Of a stretch of DNA of 64,000 nt, positions 1-7,142 are shown in pieces (the first letter of the stretch is position 1; every line of letters starts with the position of its first letter). A model generated the notes under the pieces. It was not told where the DNA came from and ran no database searches. It saw only the letters and a list, made by a program, of their open reading frames with translations. Source of the DNA: UBA3537 sp038138145 (GTDB taxonomy: Bacteria; Bacteroidota; Bacteroidia; Flavobacteriales; Flavobacteriaceae). The translations under genes and the position numbers were made by a program. The stretch lies in assembly GCA_038138145.1 (NCBI GenBank), contig JAYQDD010000004.1:1-64000 (forward strand), written 5' to 3'.

Positions 1-881
1 ACCCTCTTAAAACGCCCCCAAAGCGTCTTAAAATAGTCTTCATTTAAAGGTCTTGAAGTTCCTGTAAATATATTATGTTGAGGTTGTCCTTTAACAAGCA
101 ATTCTCTTATATAAATAGGCACAGGAACTATTCTGTTTTTACCCGATTTGTTTCTATGACCCGATAAATGAATATAACTTAAATCATCACTAAAGTCAGA
201 CCACTTCAATTCTCTTATTTCTCTATGTGGTCTTAATAAACATCCATAGGTCATTAAACAACACAGATACAAGCTATCACTAAACAACTTAATCTCATTT
301 AGGATGAGGTTTATATCCTTGTAAGGTTTGTGTAGTTTTGCCTTTGTTTTCTTTGTTTTTATGCTTTCCATAGGATTGCTATTCATACCTATGTTTCTAG
401 CTTCATTTATAAGTACATTTAAGTGGCGTTTAATGGTGTTATATGACACGCCTAAAGCATATTGATTAAGATAAGATTTAACGTTGTTAGAAGTGATATT
501 TTCGCTTGTTAAGTAAGAAACGAACCCATCATAAACAAACCTCAACATAGACTTGTATTTATCTGAATATTCTCCTTTTAGTTTGTTGTCTAATGCTAAC
601 TTTAAATACTGCCTATCAGACTTACATATAACTCTTACAGGGTCTTGAATACTTAAACCACTTGAGATATACTTAAACACCTCTGCGGCTAATAGTTGCG
701 CTATCTCATAGCGTTTAGCTACAGGGTACGAATTAGGATAGAGATTAGAATTAATTTTTGAACCATTAAACAACCTATAGCGTTTACCATTATTATAAAA
801 CACTACAAAGAAACGTTGCTTGTTATCGGACTTAATTTTAGGGTATTTGACACTCATTTTTGGCACACTTTTGACAGACAT
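1..881 (-). CDS. Tyrosine recombinase/integrase, cut by window start
   Basis: About 293 residues are visible, reading leftward off the window. An N-terminal SAM-like arm and core-binding region is followed by the start of the catalytic domain. The first catalytic arginine lies in LLRPHREIRELKW (around residue 218). The beta-hairpin lysine region is HLSGHRNKSGKNR. The downstream H-x-x-R box and the nucleophilic tyrosine would lie beyond position 1. Two in-frame ATG starts exist (881 and 857), both giving MSVK. The start faces a truncated tRNA gene about 45 bases away, the usual place for an integrase beside its attachment site. It most likely belongs to an integrative element or genomic island extending left. 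Confidence 0.85.
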   Translation of the reverse strand, partial: MSVKSVPKMSVKYPKIKSDNKQRFFVVFYNNGKRYRLFNGSKINSNLYPNSYPVAKRYEIAQLLAAEVFKYISSGLSIQDPVRVICKSDRQYLKLALDNKLKGEYSDKYKSMLRFVYDGFVSYLTSENITSNNVKSYLNQYALGVSYNTIKRHLNVLINEARNIGMNSNPMESIKTKKTKAKLHKPYKDINLILNEIKLFSDSLYLCCLMTYGCLLRPHREIRELKWSDFSDDLSYIHLSGHRNKSGKNRIVPVPIYIRELLVKGQPQHNIFTGTSRPLNEDYFKTLWGRFKR

Positions 882-922
882 TTAGTTTATGCGTCTTTAA
901 GTGTTTAAAAATCAAGTGGTTA

Positions 923-984
923 TATGGTTAGAGCATCTGACTCATAATCAGAGGGTCACTGGTTCGAGCCCAGTTGGGACCACC
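923..984 (+). tRNA. tRNA(CAU) 3' part with 5' half lost; probable att junction
   Basis: An intact anticodon arm (936-952, loop CTCATAA, anticodon CAU at 943-945), variable loop, T arm (958-974, loop TTCGAGC) and the 3' acceptor strand TGGGACC (975-981) are present. The matching 5' acceptor strand GGTCCCA is absent, and only about three of seven bases at the expected place could pair. The D arm is poor. This is what an integrase leaves at the distal end of an element inserted into the 3' half of a tRNA gene. The intact copy (Met or lysidine-type Ile) should lie left of the window. It is probably not a functional tRNA. Confidence 0.7.
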
Positions 985-985
985 T

Positions 986-1016
986 AAAAGCCTTTTCGTA
1001 TGAGAGGGCTTTTTTT
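986..1016 (+). terminator. Intrinsic terminator after the tRNA remnant
   Basis: A stem of AAAGCC pairs with GGCTTT around a loop, with further T-A pairing, and is followed by a T run. It was probably the terminator of the original tRNA gene, which suggests that sequence to the right is chromosomal flank. Confidence 0.7.
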
Positions 1017-1094
1017 ATGGGCACTCACCTTCTCTAACCACGTTTCGAAAATTGTAATAAAATTCTATATATTTGACTAAACCAATTTAATAAT

Positions 1095-1691
1095 ATGAAA
1101 AAACTACTCTTGCTCTCTGCTTTATTCATCTTCGGTTGTAGTAGTGATGATAGTTCGGATACTAACAACTCAAATGGAGTTGACTATTTTTTTGAAGTAG
1201 AATTTGGTGGTATAATTAGTAGTGTACAAGGAAATAGTTCATCAACTGCTCCTAATGGTACCAATTGGTTTATAGTAAATCCTTGCACTGGGACTACAGA
1301 TGGAGTTAACTTATGGATAACTGATATTACAGCAGAGAATTATGTTTCTGGTCAAAATATGCAACTTACTATAACTTTTGATAATGCCCAATTAGGAAAC
1401 AACTCTGGTAAAATTCAAATTTTTGATGGATTTTATATAAATCAGTATTTACAATCAATTGGTGCTAATGATAGTAAATTTGTCGAAAGTATTGGTGATG
1501 GATTTAGTCAGAGAGGCAAAATAACTAATATTAACATAACAGATTTAGGGACTGTAGGCGGTTTCCCAAATTATGGTGGAGAAACCATAAAAGCTTCCTA
1601 TGAGAAGGTTGTGTATTTTCGTTCAATAGACACTGGAGAATATGATATTCCAGCTCCAATTAGAATAGAATTTAATGCAGTTAGATTATAA
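1095..1691 (+). CDS. Hypothetical outer-membrane-type lipoprotein
   Basis: A protein of 198 residues with a type II signal peptide: MKK, a leucine-rich core, then lipobox IFGC with the lipidated cysteine at residue 15. An acidic SSDDSSD stretch follows, typical of surface-exposed Bacteroidota lipoproteins. The mature part is rich in Asn, Gly and Thr and looks beta-structured; I recognise no domain. A TATATTTG box at 1068-1075 fits the phylum -7 element, but no good -33 partner is seen. Its first 33 bases nearly match those of the lipoprotein gene at 1918, while the rest does not. Confidence 0.75.
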   Translation: MKKLLLLSALFIFGCSSDDSSDTNNSNGVDYFFEVEFGGIISSVQGNSSSTAPNGTNWFIVNPCTGTTDGVNLWITDITAENYVSGQNMQLTITFDNAQLGNNSGKIQIFDGFYINQYLQSIGANDSKFVESIGDGFSQRGKITNINITDLGTVGGFPNYGGETIKASYEKVVYFRSIDTGEYDIPAPIRIEFNAVRL

Positions 1692-1726
1692 TATTTCTCC
1701 TTGATTAAATTTTTTAAAAGAAAGAA

Positions 1727-1921
1727 ATGAAAAACTTAAAAAACCTAAGAGATGTTTTAGGCGGAATTTGGGGTATAAGTATAGTTGTGAGAATAGTCAG
1801 TAAATTAACTAATTTATATGATATGCCTAAGTGGAGTGGCTATTTAATAATAGGAACTATTCCCTTATTCATCATATTATCAATATATATATATACCTTA
1901 AAGAGAAAACTAACTAAATGA
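1727..1921 (+). CDS. Small two-segment membrane protein
   Basis: A 64-residue protein with a weak hydrophobic stretch near residues 12-25 and a clear one at about 39-57, ending in a basic tail. No family is recognised. Its stop overlaps the start of the next gene (ATGA at 1918-1921), so the two are probably translated together. It starts with ATG 35 bases after the preceding lipoprotein gene and may be on the same transcript. Confidence 0.55.
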   Translation: MKNLKNLRDVLGGIWGISIVVRIVSKLTNLYDMPKWSGYLIIGTIPLFIILSIYIYTLKRKLTK

Positions 1922-2154
1922 AAAAACTACTCTTACTCTCCGCTTTATTCGTTTTTAGCTGTGACGATGACACCAGATGTTTTACCATCGTACAGAAAAC
2001 AATTTCAAATGGAGAATTTATTCTGGTTGGTGATTTTGACACCTCAAATTCAGACGACGATGGGCCGCTCAATGGCTATGCAGACGTCAATTTGACGGTA
2101 AGCCAAGAGGTTTATAATGCTTATGACATAGGTGACGAATATTGCTACGATTAA
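1918..2154 (+). CDS. Small hypothetical lipoprotein
   Basis: A 78-residue protein with a type II signal peptide ending in VFSC (cysteine 15) followed by DDD. The short mature part contains further cysteines (DTRCF near residue 21 and a C-terminal EYCYD) and no known domain. The signal sequence is nearly identical at the DNA level to that of the gene at 1095. It overlaps the upstream membrane-protein gene by four bases. Function unknown. Confidence 0.6.
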   Translation: MKKLLLLSALFVFSCDDDTRCFTIVQKTISNGEFILVGDFDTSNSDDDGPLNGYADVNLTVSQEVYNAYDIGDEYCYD

Positions 2155-2266
2155 TAAGGCGACAAAAAAATGGATTTATTGAATTCATTAAAATACTTAA
2201 ATACTTACAAAACTTTAACATTTTTTTAAATTAATAATGTTTATTTTTAAAAAAATTTAAAATTTT

Positions 2267-2446
2267 ATGAAAAAGATTAAACATTTCGTATTTAAGTGGT
2301 ACCCCGTAATCCTTGCATTTATATGCTTGGTTTACTCAGTTGGTTTAGGTATTATGGGGCAAACTGAAGAGGCCCAGTACTCGGCACATTGGCCAGGAAC
2401 AATTCTCCTATTTGCATTAGTAATCAGACAAAGAAGACAGGTATGA
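2267..2446 (+). CDS. Tiny membrane protein (59 residues)
   Basis: An ATG at 2267 opens a 59-residue frame, starting MKKIKHFVFKWYP, with a hydrophobic segment at about residues 13-30 and a second at about 45-53, ending in RQRRQV. It sits after an AT-rich gap and ends in an ATGA overlap with the next small gene, which supports both being real and translationally coupled. No family is recognised. It is easy to miss because it is short and because another frame overlaps it. Confidence 0.5.
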   Translation: MKKIKHFVFKWYPVILAFICLVYSVGLGIMGQTEEAQYSAHWPGTILLFALVIRQRRQV

Positions 2447-2622
2447 GCGTGGCAATGTTTATAATAGGAGCTGTTATTTTTTCATTTTATGTATACTTTC
2501 TCATTTGGAATATCTTCCACAGTACAAAAAAACAACATGAAGAAAACAGATATCCCACACAAAATGATCCAATTGACCTTGATGGTATGGGGGATTTTAG
2601 CCGATTCCCAAATAAAGAGTAG
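2443..2622 (+). CDS. Small single-span membrane protein (59 residues)
   Basis: I place the start at ATG 2443, giving MSVAMFIIGAVIF, rather than the in-frame start at 2389. The 2443 ATG overlaps the stop of the preceding 59-codon gene, and the residues between 2389 and 2443 are polar and run through that gene. One transmembrane helix (residues 3-24) is followed by a charged tail with DPIDLDGMGDFSRFPNKE, a hydrophilic end that probably faces the cytoplasm. Function unknown. Confidence 0.55.
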   Translation: MSVAMFIIGAVIFSFYVYFLIWNIFHSTKKQHEENRYPTQNDPIDLDGMGDFSRFPNKE

Positions 2623-2672
2623 TTTTTTATAACCCTCTTCATTTTTGATTTTCTTTTGCAAGTGGATTTTAT

Positions 2673-2680
2673 TATCTTTG
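2673..2680 (+). promoter_or_regulatory. -7 promoter element (TATCTTTG)
   Basis: An exact match to the Bacteroidota -7 consensus TAnnTTTG, 47 bases before the start at 2728. TTTG motifs lie upstream at 2644-2647 and 2655-2658, but their spacing (25 and 14 bases) is not ideal. Confidence 0.4.
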
Positions 2681-2727
2681 AAAGGCACTTAAACTAATTA
2701 ACTTTTACTAAAATCTAAATACAAATC

Positions 2728-3108
2728 ATGAAAATTAAAACAGGATGTGTGGGGTTTCATGTGGCATTTAAAGTGCCCAACAACAACACACAAAGAATGG
2801 AAACATTTTTGGAAACACACGAAACTTTTATGCGTGAAACCCATCATATTGAGGGTGCGGTAGAGCCCATCATTTTGTGCTATGCGGTTCTTAAAAGCCC
2901 AGAATTTAACAATCCACTCGATCCAAGCAGTGGAGAAACTGGCCATACACTCTATGGAATTACAGAAATATACAATGGCCCAGAAGGTGCACAAGCACAT
3001 ATGCAACTTGGTCAAGAACGCGCTGAAATGTTTTCAGAATTAATCCATCTAACAGGAGAATATTGTGTAAGTGGAATTTTAGGAGCGCCGGTGATTCGAT
3101 CCATGTAA
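2728..3108 (+). CDS. Conserved-looking hypothetical protein, 126 residues
   Basis: A soluble protein starting MKIKTGCVGFHVAFKVPN, with no signal peptide. The early beta strand with a fairly regular helix-strand pattern and the motif LYGITEIYNGPEGAQAHM are reminiscent of small dimeric alpha-beta barrel proteins such as ABM-like monooxygenases, but that is a guess from pattern only. It is monocistronic, with its own -7 element upstream and a strong terminator downstream. Confidence 0.6.
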   Translation: MKIKTGCVGFHVAFKVPNNNTQRMETFLETHETFMRETHHIEGAVEPIILCYAVLKSPEFNNPLDPSSGETGHTLYGITEIYNGPEGAQAHMQLGQERAEMFSELIHLTGEYCVSGILGAPVIRSM

Positions 3109-3140
3109 AATTAATTTACACTTTATAAAATATAAAGCAT

Positions 3141-3171
3141 AAAAAAACCCACTCAATTGAGTGGGTTTTTT
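3141..3171. terminator. Bidirectional intrinsic terminator
   Basis: A perfect inverted repeat with arms AAAAAACCCACTCAA and TTGAGTGGGTTTTTT and almost no loop sits between two convergent genes. A-runs and T-runs flank both sides, so it can serve both strands. Confidence 0.85.
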
Positions 3172-3191
3172 CATTGTTTTCGAAAAACGTA

Positions 3192-3386
3192 TTATACCGA
3201 CTTTACGAATGGAAGTCCAGTTTTTTCATTTTCAACAATCTTTTTCCCAGCAGGAAGATCACATGAGTTTGAACGCTCATCTTTTGCGAAATAATAAATT
3301 GTTTGGTTTCTTCCACCTTTCAAGACTACGTCTTTAGTGTGTAAATAATAAGTTTTTCCTTTGCTATTTTTAAATGAATATCCCAT
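3192..3386 (-). CDS. Small conserved hypothetical protein, 64 residues
   Basis: Starts MGYSFKNSKGKTYYLHTKD and continues with VVLKGGRNQTIYYFAKDE and a Pro-rich end (GLPFVKSV). The spacing of aromatic and Gly/Lys residues suggests a small all-beta fold. Similar short proteins are common in Bacteroidota genomes and are usually left without function; I rely on memory of that pattern. It converges on the gene at 2728, sharing the terminator between them. Confidence 0.65.
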   Translation of the reverse strand: MGYSFKNSKGKTYYLHTKDVVLKGGRNQTIYYFAKDERSNSCDLPAGKKIVENEKTGLPFVKSV

Positions 3387-3478
3387 AATGTAATTATATT
3401 TTAGTCCAAATTACAAAAATTACTTCGGTAATACCAAAAAAATTATCAGATAAATAACATTTTTCTTAAGAAGTAGGG

Positions 3479-4324
3479 CTAATTGTTAATAAAATCCAAT
3501 ATTTCAGTGCAAATTTCTGACATTACAGGTGGTAAATCCGAATTAGTACATGGGTGTTTAGCACCAAACACATGATTTCCTCCTTCAATGGGCTTAAAAA
3601 TACTCGTAGAACTCCATGCATGAAGGTGTTTGGCTTCCTCAATAGAAACAGCTTCATCGGCATCGCCATGGATAATAAGGTGAGGAATTGTGCAGTTTCG
3701 GGCAGCTTGTTCAATATTTAACCGTTCTTCATGCATTAAAAAATCTTGATAAAACTGAAAATTGTGTGGCATGAGTTGACCAGTCCGCTTGTTTTCTACA
3801 TGATACACCCCTTCTTTTTGCCATTGCCTAAGGGCTTCCCCTTTTGGAAACCTCGATTTATAATCGCTTACCCCCGCAAGGGTGATGAGCTTTTTTATTC
3901 TTATGTCTTCACTTGCCTTTATGGTTACAATTCCACCGCCCCTACTGTGTCCTATCAAAACAATAGAATGCACGTCTATAACAGAATTTGTTTGGTAGGT
4001 TTTGTGTACCCAATCGATAACGCACGATAAATCATCAAGTTCTTTACTGTAGTTGTTTTCTGCAAAAGCTTCCAAATCTGGGAAATCTACGGGTTGCGCA
4101 ACGGTACCGCCATTGTGTGAAAAATTAAACTTAAGAAAGGCAATGCCTTTCGAGGCAAAGGCCTCGGCCCATAAATTCCATGCACCCCAGTCTTTAAATC
4201 CTTTGTATCCATGACAAAAAATAATGAGTGGTGCTTTCTTTGTTTTTGAATTGAAAAATAGATCATAAACAATGGGGCGGTTTTTAGGCCTATTGATGAC
4301 TTGATTTCGTTCTTGAACAATCAT
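3479..4324 (-). CDS. Alpha/beta hydrolase (dienelactone-hydrolase-like)
   Basis: A 281-residue protein with the alpha/beta-hydrolase signature. The oxyanion-hole region is IIFCHGYKG (around 35-43), the nucleophile elbow is GHSRGG with Ser127, the probable acid lies in HGDADEA (near 220), and the catalytic His in GGNHVFG is near 251. No signal peptide, so cytoplasmic. The start codon overlaps the stop of addB (ATGA at 4321-4324), so it is expressed as the last gene of that unit. Substrate unknown; esterase or peptidase-like activity is plausible. Confidence 0.8.
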   Translation of the reverse strand: MIVQERNQVINRPKNRPIVYDLFFNSKTKKAPLIIFCHGYKGFKDWGAWNLWAEAFASKGIAFLKFNFSHNGGTVAQPVDFPDLEAFAENNYSKELDDLSCVIDWVHKTYQTNSVIDVHSIVLIGHSRGGGIVTIKASEDIRIKKLITLAGVSDYKSRFPKGEALRQWQKEGVYHVENKRTGQLMPHNFQFYQDFLMHEERLNIEQAARNCTIPHLIIHGDADEAVSIEEAKHLHAWSSTSIFKPIEGGNHVFGAKHPCTNSDLPPVMSEICTEILDFINN

Positions 4325-7074
4325 ACTTCTTTTTCTATAAATTCTATATCTGGGTTGAACAACTCGCTCAGCAATGCCACCAATTGTGTCTTATAAGATT
4401 CTAAAATTTCTTCTGAAATTTCTTGCTGCTTTGAAGCACCATTGCCTGGTTTGTCTTTTTTGGTGAATTTTATAACTCCAGATTTAAAATTCTTAAATGA
4501 AAAAATCCCTGCTACCGTTGGGCCATTAAAAGGGTCGGTTTGATTTAAAATATAAGCATACATCAATAGCTGAAAGCTTTTGCTGTGTTTTTTATAATCT
4601 TGAGTAATCGTTGCCCAGTCAACCAAATTTAAATCTGTCTGTGAGACTTTGGAGGTTTTGTAATCAATAATTCTCCGAATACCATTACATACGTCTATAC
4701 GGTCTACGTTGCCTTTGAGCTTGATGGGAAAATCGAAGTCTGGATGGTCAAACTCTAAGACCACGGATTCTTCAACCGCCAAAAGCTGAACTGTATTCCC
4801 CATATTCAAAAATTGAATCTCTGCATCTAAAAAATTATTGATATAACGCTTTGCAATTTCAAAACTAATAAGGTTTTTGCCTTGTGTAATATCGCCTTTC
4901 TTGAAAAGCTTTTTAAAAAAATGCTCCACTGTTTCGGGAACTTTATGTTTTAGTTGTTCCAATTTTAAAGCTTCTAATGTTTCCCCAACAAAAGGCTCAT
5001 AAAATGCTTCTAAAGTATAATGGACTACACTCCCAAAAGTGTTGGCTTCTATGGTTTCTTCTATGTCATTGGGTTGTTTTAGTCCCAATACTTTATGGTT
5101 ATAAAAATCAATTGGGTTTCGAATGTATTGCCCCAAAGAAGACGGCGAAAATCCTTCTTTAGCAATAGATTTAAGTTCTTCTAAAAGACCAGGCGTTTTG
5201 ATTACTTTCACTGTTGATGCCTTTTGAATTGAAATTTTTGGCGCAACCATTTTGTGTTTCAACTGATGACAATTTTCCAACTGCATTTGAGCAATAAAGC
5301 GACTGGGCTCCCCCCCATTTAAAACATCAGGTTCGGTATTGTAAACCAGATAAACGTTATGTGCACGTTGCAACAATCTATAGAAATGGTAGGTGTATAC
5401 AGCATCCTTTTCTTTGTATGTAGGCAATCCATTTTCTAGCTTGACATCAAATGGAATAAATGAATTTTGAGTTTTACCTGCAGGTAAAATGCCTTCGTTG
5501 ACAGAAACCAAAATAACAGTTTCAAAATCTAAAACACGAGACTCTAACATCCCCATAATTTGAAGCCCTTTAAGTGGCTCTCCTCTAAAGTCTAATGTTT
5601 CTTTGCTTAACAATTCGATGTACAAACTGTGCAATGTTTTGACAGAATTGATGTAGACATAAGATTGATCTAAATGCTCCACTTGATTAAACAGCTCTAA
5701 AAATCTCAGAAGATACTCCAAAGGCAAAATAGTGTTCACTTTTTGAGTGTCGTACGCTGTTTTCAACTCAAAAATCAATGTTTTGATTTGTTTTAATGCT
5801 TTTTTAGGTTGATCATTCCATGACCCAAATAATAGGGCAAATTTTGATTTCAAACTTGGTGCAAGAGCCGTCAATTGATCTATGGTAAGTGCGGTTCGGT
5901 TTTGGTCTTTAATCGTATTAAAGACAGTATTGAGAACCGTTGAATGACCCTTGAACAAAGGTGCAACAAAAGGGTGTGCTAAAAGCGCTACAACGTCTTT
6001 GTGGTAAAATGAATGACTCGATGCCATTTGAAGTTGAAACCATTGCTCAATAAACGACGCAAATGGAATTTGACGCAAAGGCAAACCCATCGTAATGTTG
6101 ATGTGTTCTACTGCTTTAGGAATGGTATTCAAAATTGGTAACAACAGTGATTCATCGCCCAATACAAGTGCTGTGTTTTCTAACGCATTGGTGTGGTGTA
6201 AATCATCCAAAAGCTCTCCAATGTATTTGACTTGACTAATGTTTTTTGGCGCCCCAATAACGTTGATATTTTTCTCATCTTGATAGTACTTCGTTGCACA
6301 ATTGAATGCATGTGATTTAAAATATGGCCAATCTTTTTTGTAGTGACGCATAAAATGACCAGCATCATGAAAATGTACGTCTAAAAAACTTTGATCAATA
6401 TCCCAAAAAATTTGCGCTTGGTTTTGCTGTAAAAGCTCTTGAACTATAGTCGATTCTGAGGAGTTTAACGCATTAAAACCCAAAAATATATGCTTCCCTC
6501 GAGTTGTGTTTTGAATGTAATCCTCTAAATTTTTTACGGCGGTTCTATACATTAATCCTTGGTACCCAATCCCTTTATTTAAAAGTTGGTCGACTAAGGA
6601 TGTATAGTAGTGTTTAATTTGTTGCCAAAAATACAAATACCCTTTAACCATTTTGGTGGGGTTCGGGTCTAAAGACCAATGGTTTATTTTTTGAACAGCA
6701 CCGAGGTAGTCAAATATTTTGGATGGAGGAACCAAATACCGGTCAATTTCATTAAAATCTTGAAGAACAATAGGGGCCCATTTTGAAAATTGATCAAAAG
6801 ACTCCAATTTCTCCATTGGGGTAAGGGCTTTATATACACCATAAAATTCGAAAAGAAGCTCTATAGAACTTACCTTTTTTAGCTGAGACAACTCCTCTAT
6901 AAAAGATTCTATAGAACAAATTTCGGGCAAAAAACTGGCTTGAGTAAAGTGTTTTGAAAGTTCCTGCTTTAAAAATATTCCTGCACGCTTATTAGGAAGC
7001 ACAAAGGTAAGCTCAGAAAAGTTTTCTTTTTGATTTTTTAATTCCTGTACTACCTCTGCAATAAAGCTTGTCAT
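4321..7074 (-). CDS. addB: AddB-type subunit: inactive helicase plus PD-(D/E)XK nuclease
   Basis: A 917-residue protein. The N-terminus (FVLPNKRAGIFLKQEL) resembles the degenerate helicase half of AddB, and the C-terminus carries a RecB-type nuclease motif, IDYKTSK, near residue 800. With the AddA-like gene at 9897 it should form the Bacteroidota equivalent of the AddAB/RecBCD double-strand-break repair nuclease. The family [4Fe-4S] cysteines are not seen: the usual cysteine before the nuclease is replaced by Asn (YIRNPIDFY), and no cysteine follows the nuclease motif. Two unrelated genes separate it from addA. The short 7075-7142 gap upstream contains the ompA terminator. Confidence 0.8.
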   Translation of the reverse strand: MTSFIAEVVQELKNQKENFSELTFVLPNKRAGIFLKQELSKHFTQASFLPEICSIESFIEELSQLKKVSSIELLFEFYGVYKALTPMEKLESFDQFSKWAPIVLQDFNEIDRYLVPPSKIFDYLGAVQKINHWSLDPNPTKMVKGYLYFWQQIKHYYTSLVDQLLNKGIGYQGLMYRTAVKNLEDYIQNTTRGKHIFLGFNALNSSESTIVQELLQQNQAQIFWDIDQSFLDVHFHDAGHFMRHYKKDWPYFKSHAFNCATKYYQDEKNINVIGAPKNISQVKYIGELLDDLHHTNALENTALVLGDESLLLPILNTIPKAVEHINITMGLPLRQIPFASFIEQWFQLQMASSHSFYHKDVVALLAHPFVAPLFKGHSTVLNTVFNTIKDQNRTALTIDQLTALAPSLKSKFALLFGSWNDQPKKALKQIKTLIFELKTAYDTQKVNTILPLEYLLRFLELFNQVEHLDQSYVYINSVKTLHSLYIELLSKETLDFRGEPLKGLQIMGMLESRVLDFETVILVSVNEGILPAGKTQNSFIPFDVKLENGLPTYKEKDAVYTYHFYRLLQRAHNVYLVYNTEPDVLNGGEPSRFIAQMQLENCHQLKHKMVAPKISIQKASTVKVIKTPGLLEELKSIAKEGFSPSSLGQYIRNPIDFYNHKVLGLKQPNDIEETIEANTFGSVVHYTLEAFYEPFVGETLEALKLEQLKHKVPETVEHFFKKLFKKGDITQGKNLISFEIAKRYINNFLDAEIQFLNMGNTVQLLAVEESVVLEFDHPDFDFPIKLKGNVDRIDVCNGIRRIIDYKTSKVSQTDLNLVDWATITQDYKKHSKSFQLLMYAYILNQTDPFNGPTVAGIFSFKNFKSGVIKFTKKDKPGNGASKQQEISEEILESYKTQLVALLSELFNPDIEFIEKEV

Positions 7075-7085
7075 ACCCTAAAAAT

Positions 7086-7117
7086 AAAAAACGCCTCGCA
7101 AAAGCGAAGCGTTTTTA
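7086..7117 (-). terminator. Intrinsic terminator of the ompA-type gene
   Basis: On the minus strand AAAACGCTTCGC pairs with GCGAGGCGTTTT around a TTTT loop (12 pairs including one T-G), followed by a T run. It lies between the porin stop and the addB start, so addB probably depends on read-through or a promoter nearby. Confidence 0.8.
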
Positions 7118-7142
7118 AATTTATTTTTTGAGTGTCAAGCGA

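Noticed and set aside
911..984. A functional, complete tRNA-Met or tRNA-Ile
   Set aside because: The 5' acceptor strand that should pair with TGGGACC is absent and the D stem is incomplete, so it is better read as an integration remnant.
2389..2442. An N-terminal extension (MARNNSPIC...) of the small membrane protein at 2443
   Set aside because: It overlaps a plausible upstream gene in another frame and adds polar residues, while ATG 2443 gives a clean coupled start.
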